Shown one piece after another: positions 24,701 through 33,481 of a DNA stretch of 64,000 nucleotides (the stretch's first letter is position 1; every line of letters starts with the position of its first letter). The position numbers were made by a program, and so were the translations under genes. Source of the DNA: Desulfotomaculum sp. (GTDB taxonomy: Bacteria; Bacillota; Desulfotomaculia; Desulfotomaculales; Nap2-2B); NCBI GenBank assembly GCA_003513005.1, contig DOTD01000030.1, positions 1 through 64,000 on the forward strand, in the 5' to 3' direction. Below the pieces are notes generated by a model. The model was not told the origin of the DNA. It worked only from the letters and a program-made list of their open reading frames with translations, and made no database searches.

Positions 24701-25981
24701 ATGTGGGTTCTGTTCATTTTACTTCTTTTACTAATCAGCTTAATAGTTTTTAAAAAGTATTTATTTTTTTTGATAAACGACAGCCGCCGCAGGGAACAAT
24801 TTTTTTGGCTGATCTGCATCATCACACTGGCCTTAGGAATGATAATTCAGCCAGGGACCGTTTACCAGGGGGCTATGACAGGCGTCAGTCTCTGGTTTAA
24901 CATAGTTTTCCCCTCGCTTCTGCCCTTTCTGATCATCTCCGATTTGCTGTTAAGTTTTGGCATGGTCCATTTTCTGGGTGCGTTAATGGAGCCTTTAATG
25001 CGGCCTCTCTTTAATGTCCCGGGATGCGGTTCTTTTGTACTGGCAGTAGGCTATACTTCCGGCTGCCCGATTGGGGCAATGATTACGGCCCGTTTGCGTT
25101 CCCAGCGCCTCTGTACGCGTATTGAAGCGGAACGGCTGGTTTCGTTTACGAATAATTCAAGTCCTCTTTTTATGCTTGTTGCTGTTGCTGTCGGTATGCT
25201 CAACAACCCGGAGCTTGGGCCTGTAATTGCAGCAGCCCATTACACATCCAACCTGACCCTGGGCTTTGTTCTGCGTTTTTATGGAAAAAACGATCCTGAA
25301 TTGATAACCGCGCCCATAAAAGAAGGGTCTCCCCTGACCAGAGCTTTTTCCGAACTGTTTCGCATCTACAGGCAGGAAAACCGCTCACCGGGAAAGATTA
25401 TGGGCGCCGCCGTAAAAAATTCTATTTCAAGCCTTCTTAACATTGGCGGATTCATAATAATATTTGCTGTGCTTATACAACTTTTAAAACAGGCAGGATT
25501 TATTGATTTTATCGCCGGCAAGTTGGGACTTATCTTGATCCCTCTAGGTTTTTCCTCATCAGTCCTTCCAGCTTTAACAAGCGGATTAATTGAAATGACT
25601 GTCGGAGCAAAACTTGCTTCGGCATCTGAAGCCTCTTTACTGCAGCAACTCACGGTGATTGCTATAATTCTTGCGTGGAGCGGAATTTCTATTCACGCCC
25701 AGGTAGCAAGCGTGATTTCTGAAACCGATATCAGAATGAAGCTTTTTGTCCTGACCCGGTTCGCTCATGCCTTACTGGCAGCGATTTATACAAACTTTTT
25801 TTTCCGCCTTGTTTCACCGGCAGCCCGTGCTGCACTGACTCAACAAGCCCAAAATTCTTCCCTTTCCCTGTGGACATTTTTGCCTCTTCTGCTGGCTGTT
25901 TGCGGTTTAATCCTAGTTGCCTTTTTAACTGGATCGGCCATTATCTGTTTATGTAAAAAATTATTTTTTAGAAATAGGTAA
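24701..25981 (+). CDS. ylbJ: sporulation integral membrane protein YlbJ
   Basis: About 426 residues, very hydrophobic, with two nucleoside-recognition (Gate) regions; GYTSGCPIGAMITARLRS is the characteristic segment. In Bacillus, YlbJ is a mother-cell (sigma-E) protein needed for spore cortex formation. The ATG at 24701 has AAAGGGG nine bases upstream and is preferred over the TTG at 24638. It stands alone here and supports a spore-forming host. Confidence 0.87.
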   Translation: MWVLFILLLLLISLIVFKKYLFFLINDSRRREQFFWLICIITLALGMIIQPGTVYQGAMTGVSLWFNIVFPSLLPFLIISDLLLSFGMVHFLGALMEPLMRPLFNVPGCGSFVLAVGYTSGCPIGAMITARLRSQRLCTRIEAERLVSFTNNSSPLFMLVAVAVGMLNNPELGPVIAAAHYTSNLTLGFVLRFYGKNDPELITAPIKEGSPLTRAFSELFRIYRQENRSPGKIMGAAVKNSISSLLNIGGFIIIFAVLIQLLKQAGFIDFIAGKLGLILIPLGFSSSVLPALTSGLIEMTVGAKLASASEASLLQQLTVIAIILAWSGISIHAQVASVISETDIRMKLFVLTRFAHALLAAIYTNFFFRLVSPAARAALTQQAQNSSLSLWTFLPLLLAVCGLILVAFLTGSAIICLCKKLFFRNR

Positions 25982-25993
25982 AATCTATTTGCC

Positions 25994-26366
25994 TTATCTG
26001 CGCAATGTGTTCAACGCAAGAAAAACCAGCATAGATCCGGATAGTAATGATCCACTTTCAGATTTATTTTAACTTCACCCTGAGCATAATAAATTCGGGC
26101 AAAAGACGTACCCGGTATTTAAAAATTACCTCCATAAGATCGCTAATTGCCTCTTTTATGCTGATCCGGTCTAGAGAAGTAGTATAATATTTTTCCTGAA
26201 GCAATTCAATATCACGCTGCAGAAGTTTTTTATCAACATTTTCAGAAACAACTCCCAGGGCCATGACGGCCTTTGCGACCCTGTCCGCATCCCTGCTTAC
26301 AAGAGCCAGAAACAAGTCGCCGGCGATAATTTTACTTTTTTCATTCATCCGGCCTGCCATCCCAAA
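25994..26366 (-). pseudogene. decayed UbiB/AarF (ABC1) kinase remnant
   Basis: An open frame at 26064-26360 encodes 98 residues beginning MAGRMNEKSK and including VSRDADRVAKAVMALG and YRVRLLPEFIML. This matches the part of UbiB/AarF kinases right after the metal-binding DFG. The two codons before its ATG read Phe-Gly, and the expected Asp codon is replaced by TAA (26367-26369), so FGMAGRM reads as the broken DFGM.GR motif. Past its stop, another frame (to 25994) encodes a hydrophobic helix (GSMLVFLALNTLRR), as expected for the UbiB C-terminus. The kinase domain is absent. The remnant looks like a recently lost gene; expression as a small protein is possible but unlikely. Confidence 0.65.
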
Positions 26367-26497
26367 TTAACGCACATAAAATGTTTTATACTCTATTAAT
26401 CATAATGACCGTTTTATTGTTAAAAAAGACCAGTAATATTTAACGGCTATAATAGACAATAATAAATAGGGAATTTAAATATCATTTTGGAGGTGTT

Positions 26498-26797
26498 ATG
26501 ATGACTCAATCTTGGAATGATTATCCAAAAGGGGTAGAGGTAAAACCGAGCGGTTTTGATGAAGTAAACATAGTCTATGATGGTTTGCTGTCCAAATCAG
26601 GAGCTGATCTGGTATTCCTGCACTATGGATTAGGTGACCCCAGAAGTTGGTCAAATGTAAACACTATTCGTATGGATAAGGGTTTTAGAGGATGGGAAAA
26701 GTCAATTCGTTTACAAAACAACCAAATTACCTTTTGCTTTAAAGATTCCGCCAATAACTGGGACAACAACAATGGTTTCAATTGGACGATCCGTTAA
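26498..26797 (+). CDS. stand-alone carbohydrate-binding protein, CBM25-like
   Basis: 99 residues with no signal peptide. VFLHYGLGDPRSW, the pair of aromatic/charged strands and the ending DSANNWDNNNGFNW match starch-binding modules of the CBM25 type, here without a catalytic partner. A good site (GGAGGTG) precedes the start, with a TATAAT-like box near 26450. It ends inside a terminator stem. A role in binding glycogen, perhaps with the glucan operon, is inferred. Confidence 0.7.
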   Translation: MMTQSWNDYPKGVEVKPSGFDEVNIVYDGLLSKSGADLVFLHYGLGDPRSWSNVNTIRMDKGFRGWEKSIRLQNNQITFCFKDSANNWDNNNGFNWTIR

Positions 26798-26824
26798 ACC
26801 GGATCGTCCAATTTCCCTTTTTTT
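26781..26824 (+). terminator. intrinsic terminator overlapping the CBM gene stop
   Basis: A 13-bp perfect stem (ATTGGACGATCCG at 26781-26793 with its complement at 26800-26812) is followed by TTCCCTTTTTTT. The stop codon of the CBM25-like gene lies at the loop. Confidence 0.9.
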
Positions 26825-27607
26825 CTATCCAATAAACTCCTGCACGAAAATCTTACCATATTGGCTTCCTTCCACTACCCCTATTCCTATCTCATTGAAA
26901 CTCGAATTTAGAATATTAGCCCTGTGCCCAGCAGAATTCATTAAGTTCTTATGAGCGGATTCAACAGTCGGAGCGCCGGCTAAATTTTCTCCTGCGGTCA
27001 TATATGAAATTCCGTACTGGCTCATCATGTTAAAAGGAGATCCATATATAGAAGAGTTATGGCTGAAATAATTATTTTCAATCATATCCTCAGCCTTAAG
27101 ACGGGCCACCTTGACCAAATCCAGATTAACCTTCAAGGGTGATAAACCCGCACTTTTCCTTTCGCTGTTTACCAGATCAACCATTTTCTGTTCATCGGCA
27201 GTCAGCCCTTCAACTTGCTGGTCAGAGCCGGAGTTGGAATTAGTATCGGGAGTGGTGTCAGGAGTAGTATCAGGAATTGTGTTGGGAGTAGTATGTTTGT
27301 TTCTTAAGGAATGATATTTTTGTACATTGGAGTAATTGGCTGTGTTACTTTTCAAGATTTCATTTAGCCATTTCTCCAGTTTTTCGAGACAGTTGTCTGC
27401 ATCGTCAGAAGAACAGTATACTGTGTACTCATATTCCCCGGGATTCAAGCTGCTTAGTTTGCAAAAATCGTCCAGCGATAACGGCTTCTTGCCGTCACAT
27501 GTCGGCAGGGCCGCCTGTGTGACCTGAGGGATTGATGACCACAAAAAACAAATACACAGCAATACTAACAACATTACGAACGGTATTCTACGGCTTTTTT
27601 TCATCAA
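26825..27607 (-). CDS. secreted CAP/SCP-domain protein (YkwD-like)
   Basis: 260 residues. It has a Sec signal peptide (MMKKSRR, then a hydrophobic core, cleavage probably near TQAALP), a unique region with three cysteines, a Thr/Pro/Asp-rich linker built from repeats (IPDTTPDTTPDT, about 110-122) and a C-terminal CAP domain (about 130-260) with SERKSAGL, YFSHNS, AGENLAG and SAGHRANIL. Clostridial and Bacillus relatives are secreted or spore-associated, of unknown activity. Confidence 0.87.
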   Translation of the reverse strand: MMKKSRRIPFVMLLVLLCICFLWSSIPQVTQAALPTCDGKKPLSLDDFCKLSSLNPGEYEYTVYCSSDDADNCLEKLEKWLNEILKSNTANYSNVQKYHSLRNKHTTPNTIPDTTPDTTPDTNSNSGSDQQVEGLTADEQKMVDLVNSERKSAGLSPLKVNLDLVKVARLKAEDMIENNYFSHNSSIYGSPFNMMSQYGISYMTAGENLAGAPTVESAHKNLMNSAGHRANILNSSFNEIGIGVVEGSQYGKIFVQEFIG

Positions 27608-27808
27608 AACAAAATTACCCCTTTCTTAAGATATTTAATATCTCAAATCTCTAACAGTTTACCAGATTAATTATTCAGTGAACAAATTAAGATACGATGA
27701 ATATCACTGTAAATAATGCAATTATTTAACAGACAACTTCCAGGGCTTGTCCGTATGTACAATATCGCATAATCTTCTCCAGATGGTTTTAACTGGTAAT
27801 AATGCGCC

Positions 27809-28267
27809 TTACCGTGTCTGGAAAAACTGTCTTATTTCAGAGGAATATAAAACGGCGCCTAAGCCTTCAGTCACTGCAAGGCATTCCAGGTTATTATTTT
27901 TTTCATAAAAACAACTTAGTATAAAAATGCCGTTAAATATTTTGCGGAACCTTTTTATCCAGAGCTCATCAAGATCATGAAGTATTACCAGGGATAGTTC
28001 ACTGCTTTTTATGACCAGATCGTAACGTCCGCTGCCTTTGTGCTTAAAAATAATCTGATAAGGCCCTGCAGATGAACCGGCAATCAATTTATCAACTTCC
28101 TTAAATAATTTCTGCGCAACTCGAAGGGCTTTTTCCCTGCCGCTAATTTGTGGTCCGACAACCGGCACTTCTCCAAGCAAAACAAGGGCGACCTTCCCCA
28201 TGCAAAAGATTTTATAACCCAAGTTTTTAACCTCCTTATAAGACGCAGCCAGGGTTTGCGCATTCAA
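27809..28267 (-). CDS. hypothetical protein, cotranscribed with the trypsin-like protease
   Basis: 152 residues; family not recognised. It starts MNAQTLAASYKEVKNLGYK; a hydrophobic patch (IFCMGKVALVLLGEVPVVG) precedes a mixed alpha/beta region with two predicted strands (YQIIFKHKG, YDLVIKSSELSLVIL). No catalytic motif or export signal is evident. It follows the protease gene by 26 bases on the same strand, so the two are probably coexpressed near the sporulation protease gene yabG. Confidence 0.6.
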   Translation of the reverse strand: MNAQTLAASYKEVKNLGYKIFCMGKVALVLLGEVPVVGPQISGREKALRVAQKLFKEVDKLIAGSSAGPYQIIFKHKGSGRYDLVIKSSELSLVILHDLDELWIKRFRKIFNGIFILSCFYEKNNNLECLAVTEGLGAVLYSSEIRQFFQTR

Positions 28268-28293
28268 TGTACCAATATTTTCGACGTATTCTT

Positions 28294-29298
28294 TTAAAAC
28301 TTAATCTTAAGCCGTTCCATTACATTATCTATACGGTTAAAAATAGAATATTTTTCTGAACCTGCAAAGAGCAGGCCAACGGCCTGTTTTCCCGAATTTA
28401 CAATCAGCGACCCGCTGTCACCGGGCTGTGAAAGGATATTGCTGACCACCTGGTCAGTAAATAAACCATTTTCCTCCTCACTGATACCCACTTTAATTGT
28501 CACTCCGATTGCCTGAACTTTTCCTTCTGACAATCCTGAAGTACGTCCGCTCTTTTTTACTGAGTCCCCGGGTATGACGCGGGCTACACCTTCAATCCTG
28601 CCTATTTCCAAAACTTCTTCATCAACCAAACTTTGTTTATCCGGTTTGGCAACCGCAGCATCAATATTATTCATATCATTTGTATATTTGGTTAACCTGA
28701 TATTATATCTGGGACGAACGGTATGGATGATTATATTTCCTGCCTGTAATGCCGCTGCTGCAATGGGGCATTCAACATCCTGTACAGTATGCCGTATTGG
28801 TATGAAGCGTAATAAAGTGGCTATTTTATCTTTTGGTCCGCCGCCGTCGTGCGGACCCGGCTGCAAGATTGGATCTCCTATTGACGATCGGCCGTCTGAG
28901 CCGTTTGTGGCGTTCGCCAGAATATGGTTGTTGCTTAAGATTAGTTTTTCCCCGGTATTTTTATCTTTCACTACTGCGCCGAATGTGCCGGCAGATATTT
29001 TATAGTGCCCGATGCTTATACCGGGACAGGCAGGACGCCAGCGATCAACCCTGTTGTCGAGCAAACGGACACGTCCGATTTCAACAATGTCAGTATGGAG
29101 ATCGCTGATTTTTCCAGGAATAATACTGCTCTTGTTTAACCTGTCCGGGGGTACTTTTTTTTCTACAAAAATAATTAATGAAAGCTGATCTGTTTCTTCT
29201 CCCCGAATTTGTTTATATCCAACCCCAATACCTATGACATTAGCTTTAATGAACAGATCTTTACTGTACTTATTTATAGCCCTGAGATGCCTTTCCAT
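28294..29298 (-). CDS. trypsin-like (chymotrypsin-fold) serine protease
   Basis: 334 residues without a signal peptide or PDZ domain. A catalytic triad can be proposed in the right order: His125 (SNNHILAN), Asp213 (NIDAAVAKP) and Ser295 (QPGDSGSLIV). The N-terminal 90 residues (NVIGIGVGYKQ...) form a separate small domain found in similar Firmicutes proteins. Lacking an export signal, it would act in the cytoplasm or forespore compartment. Neighbours are a hypothetical gene and yabG, which suggests a sporulation link. Confidence 0.8.
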   Translation of the reverse strand: MERHLRAINKYSKDLFIKANVIGIGVGYKQIRGEETDQLSLIIFVEKKVPPDRLNKSSIIPGKISDLHTDIVEIGRVRLLDNRVDRWRPACPGISIGHYKISAGTFGAVVKDKNTGEKLILSNNHILANATNGSDGRSSIGDPILQPGPHDGGGPKDKIATLLRFIPIRHTVQDVECPIAAAALQAGNIIIHTVRPRYNIRLTKYTNDMNNIDAAVAKPDKQSLVDEEVLEIGRIEGVARVIPGDSVKKSGRTSGLSEGKVQAIGVTIKVGISEEENGLFTDQVVSNILSQPGDSGSLIVNSGKQAVGLLFAGSEKYSIFNRIDNVMERLKIKF

Positions 29299-29369
29299 GC
29301 ATTAAACCCCCCTAATTCCTAAGTCATCATATGCTGATAATCCCGGAAGGGTGTTTAATGAAAAACTGA

Positions 29370-30242
29370 TTAATAGGGAGATCTGGGAATACCCATGCGG
29401 TATTTCCCTCTGGTTTCGATGCCGCCGATTCCCGGAAACCCGGTTATAGTTCCGTTTATTATGTCTTTTAAAGAAATAGGATCATAAATTGATGTGTAGG
29501 CTATCTTTTCGACAACAAAAACAGGGTCAAAGGCATGAATCAGGACACGTTCGGGAGAACTTGCGAAGTTTGCGCCTGCATCTAAAATTGCATCGTAATG
29601 CGACTGGCAGGCGCCTGCAAAAATAACCAGATCATCCTTATTTCTTTCAAATTCCCGGGCTATCCTGACGGAATCAATGAATTGAGCTGAACTGTGGTAA
29701 TTTTTAAGATCAGTAAAATCCCGGGCGCCTTTTACAAGACCATCATGACCGGTAATAACAAGGATGTCCGGAATATGTTTCCGCAGTAATTTTTCCACCT
29801 CCTGGGACTGCAATTCTTCAGAAATAAAATAACCGTTAGCCGAGATGCTTAGTTGACGATAGGTAGTAAGACAGAGTTCCAGATAATCTTCATCTCCGTC
29901 AATATGGAGAACTGAACCCGGCAGATCAAAACTTTCAATTTTATTAGGCTGGTTAACTATCCTGTTTAATTTTTCAACTTGTTCATTCTGACGCCTTGCA
30001 AAAACTCTTTTCATGTGTTCATGGTTGTTGGCCATAAACGCACGTAAATATTCTGCCACCTTACTTGCTTCAAATTTACACAGGTCACCCAGGGGCGAAT
30101 TCGCCATCAGCCGCATATCTATCCCTCTAAGACGGGCATATTCATTGCCGTCAGGGCTTGTAAAAATTTCGATTACTTTAAAGAAAATATCGCATCCGTA
30201 TGAAATCCTTCCCACAATATCTCCCGGTTTGATTTTCTCCAT
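29370..30242 (-). CDS. yabG: sporulation peptidase YabG
   Basis: 290 residues, matching YabG over its full length, starting MEKIKPGDIVGRISYGCDIFFKV. YabG is a cysteine-type protease made late in sporulation that processes spore-coat proteins and, in Clostridioides, germination proteins. Conserved regions include DGDEDYLE, ITGHDG and FAGACQSHYDAILDAGANFASSP. In many Firmicutes yabG lies close to rsmA, as it does here. Confidence 0.92.
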   Translation of the reverse strand: MEKIKPGDIVGRISYGCDIFFKVIEIFTSPDGNEYARLRGIDMRLMANSPLGDLCKFEASKVAEYLRAFMANNHEHMKRVFARRQNEQVEKLNRIVNQPNKIESFDLPGSVLHIDGDEDYLELCLTTYRQLSISANGYFISEELQSQEVEKLLRKHIPDILVITGHDGLVKGARDFTDLKNYHSSAQFIDSVRIAREFERNKDDLVIFAGACQSHYDAILDAGANFASSPERVLIHAFDPVFVVEKIAYTSIYDPISLKDIINGTITGFPGIGGIETRGKYRMGIPRSPY

Positions 30243-30370
30243 TGCCCTATCCCCTTAATACTATTTTTTTACAGTTTATGTTTTATGACCGTTGAGATGT
30301 GATAACAGCTCAGGGAACTTTTTCCTTAAAAGTACATAGTTTAAATTAACAATTAAAAAGGGTGTTATTA

Positions 30371-31171
30371 TTGATAGCAGCAGTTATACCGGTTAAAAAT
30401 GAAGCAGCGACAATCAGGAAAGTTATTAGAACTGTCAGCAGTACAGAAGTTGATCTTATAATTCCTGTCTTTAACGGCTGTACGGATAGTTCCCGGGAAA
30501 TAATCGAAGCAATGAACTGTGCAAAAATTTCGCCTATTCACTTTGAAAGCTCATTGGGAATAGATGTCCCAAGGTCAATAGGGGCAGCCTGGGCACACAA
30601 ACTGGGGGCGGAGATAATTCTTTTTATCGACGGTGATATGGAAGGGAATATAGCCAATACTTTAAAGGGGCTTCTGTCAAGCATTTCAAGAAAGGGATTT
30701 CAGATGTCTTTAACCAACTGCTATCCCCCTGAAACGGAAAGCAAACCTTCACAGCTTGCCAGATATTTATTAAATCTACGAACAGAGCTAAACAGGAGAT
30801 TGGGATTCGAAGAAGCCATCGGGAACGCTTCCCCTTCCCATGGTCCGCATGCTATTACAAGGAAATTTATTGAAAGTGTACCCTGCCAGGAACTTGCTGT
30901 TCCTCCTGTAACGCTAGCACTGGCGGCGCGCTGCCGCCTGAATGTAGGTATAGGAGCGCGTCTTCCCCATGCCAGACTTGGTTCCAGGCAAAGGGATTTT
31001 TATCACAACAAACAGATTGCTGAAACAATTATCGGGGATTGTTTGGAGGCGTTACAGGTCTTCTATGGCCATACACGGACCAGGACTCAGGACGGTAAGA
31101 CTTATCTTGGATACCACACAGAAAGAAGATTTGACTTGCTGGAGGATTTTCTGAAGAAAATTTTCACTTAA
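30371..31171 (+). CDS. glycosyltransferase family 2-like protein
   Basis: About 266 residues with a GT-A fold: AAVIPVKNEAATIRKVI at the N-terminus binds the nucleotide sugar, and FIDGDMEGN is the DXD-type metal site. Acceptor and donor are unknown. The start is the TTG at 30371 with AAAAAGGGTG upstream, or the overlapping GTG at 30362. It is divergent from yabG and convergent with the ykuK-like gene. Confidence 0.8.
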   Translation: MIAAVIPVKNEAATIRKVIRTVSSTEVDLIIPVFNGCTDSSREIIEAMNCAKISPIHFESSLGIDVPRSIGAAWAHKLGAEIILFIDGDMEGNIANTLKGLLSSISRKGFQMSLTNCYPPETESKPSQLARYLLNLRTELNRRLGFEEAIGNASPSHGPHAITRKFIESVPCQELAVPPVTLALAARCRLNVGIGARLPHARLGSRQRDFYHNKQIAETIIGDCLEALQVFYGHTRTRTQDGKTYLGYHTERRFDLLEDFLKKIFT

Positions 31172-31175
31172 CAGC

Positions 31176-31646
31176 TTACTTTGTATGTTTATCAGCAACG
31201 CTTGAAGCTCCAAAGGCTTCGGGTTTAATTTTTGCCTGGAAACCGCTGCCGGTCACCATTCCAACAACTTCTCTGATTAAATCCCGGGTTTCTCCCTGTC
31301 TTCCCACATCAATATGGATTTCTACTTCAGTGTCATCAAGTCCGCATTCAGAAAGTGATTTTGCGACTAAACCACCCATTTCGAGGCTCAAAGATGTTTC
31401 ATAAAATATTTTTTGCCTCAAACTCTTGATTCTACGCTGAAGCTTTTTGCGGTAAAAATAGCGCGCTCCCTTGCCAAGCCTGTGGATGATTATTGCTGTG
31501 ACAAAACAGGAATCCTGCTTAACCTGGGAGTCTGTGCCGATAATTATCTTGTACATCGAAGTCGGCAAACCCCTAATATAACTTACTATCTCAGACATCA
31601 TCTCATTAAAGACGAGCCTGCCTTTGGTGGGGCTAATAAAATACAT
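31176..31646 (-). CDS. YkuK family (DUF458) RNase H-like protein
   Basis: 156 residues matching the YkuK/DUF458 family throughout, starting MYFISPTKGRLVFNEMM. IIIGTDSQVKQ and IHIDVGRQGETRDLI carry aspartates of the predicted RNase H-like site. The biological role is unknown; the gene is widespread in spore formers. Confidence 0.85.
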   Translation of the reverse strand: MYFISPTKGRLVFNEMMSEIVSYIRGLPTSMYKIIIGTDSQVKQDSCFVTAIIIHRLGKGARYFYRKKLQRRIKSLRQKIFYETSLSLEMGGLVAKSLSECGLDDTEVEIHIDVGRQGETRDLIREVVGMVTGSGFQAKIKPEAFGASSVADKHTK

Positions 31647-31685
31647 CTTTATACCTCCCCCTGTATCATATGCTTATATATTTGT

Positions 31686-32576
31686 CTATGTCTTATAATC
31701 CCAGCATCGCCGGCAAATATCTGAAAACTCTTTTAGACTAAGAGTTTCCCCCCTTCTGCAGGGATCAATCCCTACAGAGTGTATTATCTCTTTCCATTGC
31801 TGACGGCTAAGACCGGGTATTAAGTAACCGTCTGAGAGAGCGTTTAAAACGGTTTTCCGTCTTTTGCCGAAGGCGCCGCGTACAAGTCTAAAAAAAAGAT
31901 CCTCTTCAGGAACATTTACCAGCGGAGCTTTCCGCTTGGCGAGAAGAACGACTGCCGATTCCACTTCCGGACGCGGGTAAAATACAGTACGAGGTACCAT
32001 AAATAAAACTTCGGGAACCGTATAATATTGGACAGCAACACTTAAAATACCGTAATCCCTGCTGCAGGGAACTGAGATCAGACGCGAGGCAACTTCACGC
32101 TGAACCATTAAAATTAAGGAACTATAATTGAAATTCTTACGCAGCAGGTACATAAGGATTGGTGTTGTAATACTGTAGGGCAGGTTGGAAATCACTTTAT
32201 AGGCTTTGTGACTGTAAGCAGGCAAATCCTTGCATTTATGATCGACTAGGTTATCGAAATCCACTTTGAGCGCATCTTCAAAGACCAGGTCTACATTGTC
32301 AATTCCATCAAGCGTTTCTTTCAAGATAGGTGAAAGTCTTTGATCCAGTTCAACAGCGATCACTCTTTTTACACATCTTGCCAGAACAGAGGTCAGCGTA
32401 CCTGCTCCAGGACCAATTTCTACAACCACGTCATCATGGGACAGATTTGAGGAATCAATTATCTTGCGGATAATATTGCCGTCCAGAAGGAAGTTTTGAC
32501 CTAATCCCTTGTGGAATTTGAAGTTAAATCTGCTCATAATCTCCTTTAGATTATGTGAAGAATCTGGTTCGGACAT
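31686..32576 (-). CDS. rsmA: 16S rRNA (adenine1518/1519-N6)-dimethyltransferase
   Basis: 296 residues. The N-terminal GLGQNFLLDGNI, the SAM-binding VVEIGPGAGTLT and the catalytic NLPYSITTPIL identify RsmA (KsgA), which dimethylates two adenines near the 3' end of 16S rRNA during small-subunit assembly. Its closeness to yabG and ykuK is a common Firmicutes arrangement. Confidence 0.95.
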   Translation of the reverse strand: MSEPDSSHNLKEIMSRFNFKFHKGLGQNFLLDGNIIRKIIDSSNLSHDDVVVEIGPGAGTLTSVLARCVKRVIAVELDQRLSPILKETLDGIDNVDLVFEDALKVDFDNLVDHKCKDLPAYSHKAYKVISNLPYSITTPILMYLLRKNFNYSSLILMVQREVASRLISVPCSRDYGILSVAVQYYTVPEVLFMVPRTVFYPRPEVESAVVLLAKRKAPLVNVPEEDLFFRLVRGAFGKRRKTVLNALSDGYLIPGLSRQQWKEIIHSVGIDPCRRGETLSLKEFSDICRRCWDYKT

Positions 32577-32660
32577 TTACAGCCTCCGCAATAAAATCCT
32601 GTAATAGGATCTTTACGCGTATTCTTTCTAAACAGCTAAATTTTTAAGCAAAAATACTTA

Positions 32661-33464
32661 TTATATTTTAACCATTTTTAGACGACGGCCTGAAAAGACG
32701 GCTATTTCCCTGTAGTCAGCCTCTTTAAGATACAAAGCGGCTTCTTTCCAATCTTCTCCAACCTGCTCAGGAAAATGAGCGTCAGAACCCACAGTCACAG
32801 GCACATCGTATTTTTTAAACAACCGCAGCAATTCCAATGAAGGATAAATCTCCCTTGCAGGATACCTTAAACCCGCTGTATTTATTTCCGCGCACACACC
32901 TGATTTTGCAAAGATCACCGCTGTCTGCTCATAAAGAAAAGCAAGATTTCTTTTAGGACGGTAGCCGAATTTTTTGATCAGGTCCGGGTGAGCCATAATA
33001 TTAAAAAAGCCGGACTGGGCAGCGCTTTGCAGACAGGAGAAATAAGACGTATAGATCTCATCAATGTTTATATGTTCATAATCATTTTTTGTAGCCGGGT
33101 TATCAACCGCCCAGCCACCGACGAAATGTACAGAACCCAGAACATAATCAAAAGGATACATGTCAAGCAGCCTGTTCAATGCCGTATCATTGCCGGGTAT
33201 GTAGTCGGCTTCAATTCCAAGTTTGATGCTGAGATCACTGTACTTTTCCTGCAGCTTAATAACCTTTGCCATATAAAGGGGTAATTCCTGTTCACTCATT
33301 GCCAAACCGGGATTGCGCTCGCTTTCGGGCAGCCAATACATGGGCAGATGATCTGAAAAACCTAATTCCTGCAGACCCTTTAAGCGGGCAGCTTCAATAT
33401 AATCTTCCATCTCTCCCGAAGCATGGCCGCAAAGATTTGTATGACAGTGGTAATCAGGAAACAA
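32661..33464 (-). CDS. PHP-family histidinol-phosphatase-like protein
   Basis: 267 residues of the HisJ/HisK type. The metal site is built from DYHCHTNLCGHA at the N-terminus, LGSVHFVGGWAVDN in the middle, the Glu in CAEINTAGLR, and GSDAHFPEQVG near the C-terminus. It may complete histidine synthesis by removing phosphate from histidinol phosphate, but no other his genes are near, so another phosphoester substrate is possible. Confidence 0.85.
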   Translation of the reverse strand: MFPDYHCHTNLCGHASGEMEDYIEAARLKGLQELGFSDHLPMYWLPESERNPGLAMSEQELPLYMAKVIKLQEKYSDLSIKLGIEADYIPGNDTALNRLLDMYPFDYVLGSVHFVGGWAVDNPATKNDYEHINIDEIYTSYFSCLQSAAQSGFFNIMAHPDLIKKFGYRPKRNLAFLYEQTAVIFAKSGVCAEINTAGLRYPAREIYPSLELLRLFKKYDVPVTVGSDAHFPEQVGEDWKEAALYLKEADYREIAVFSGRRLKMVKI

Positions 33465-33481
33465 AAAAACACTCTCCTTAG

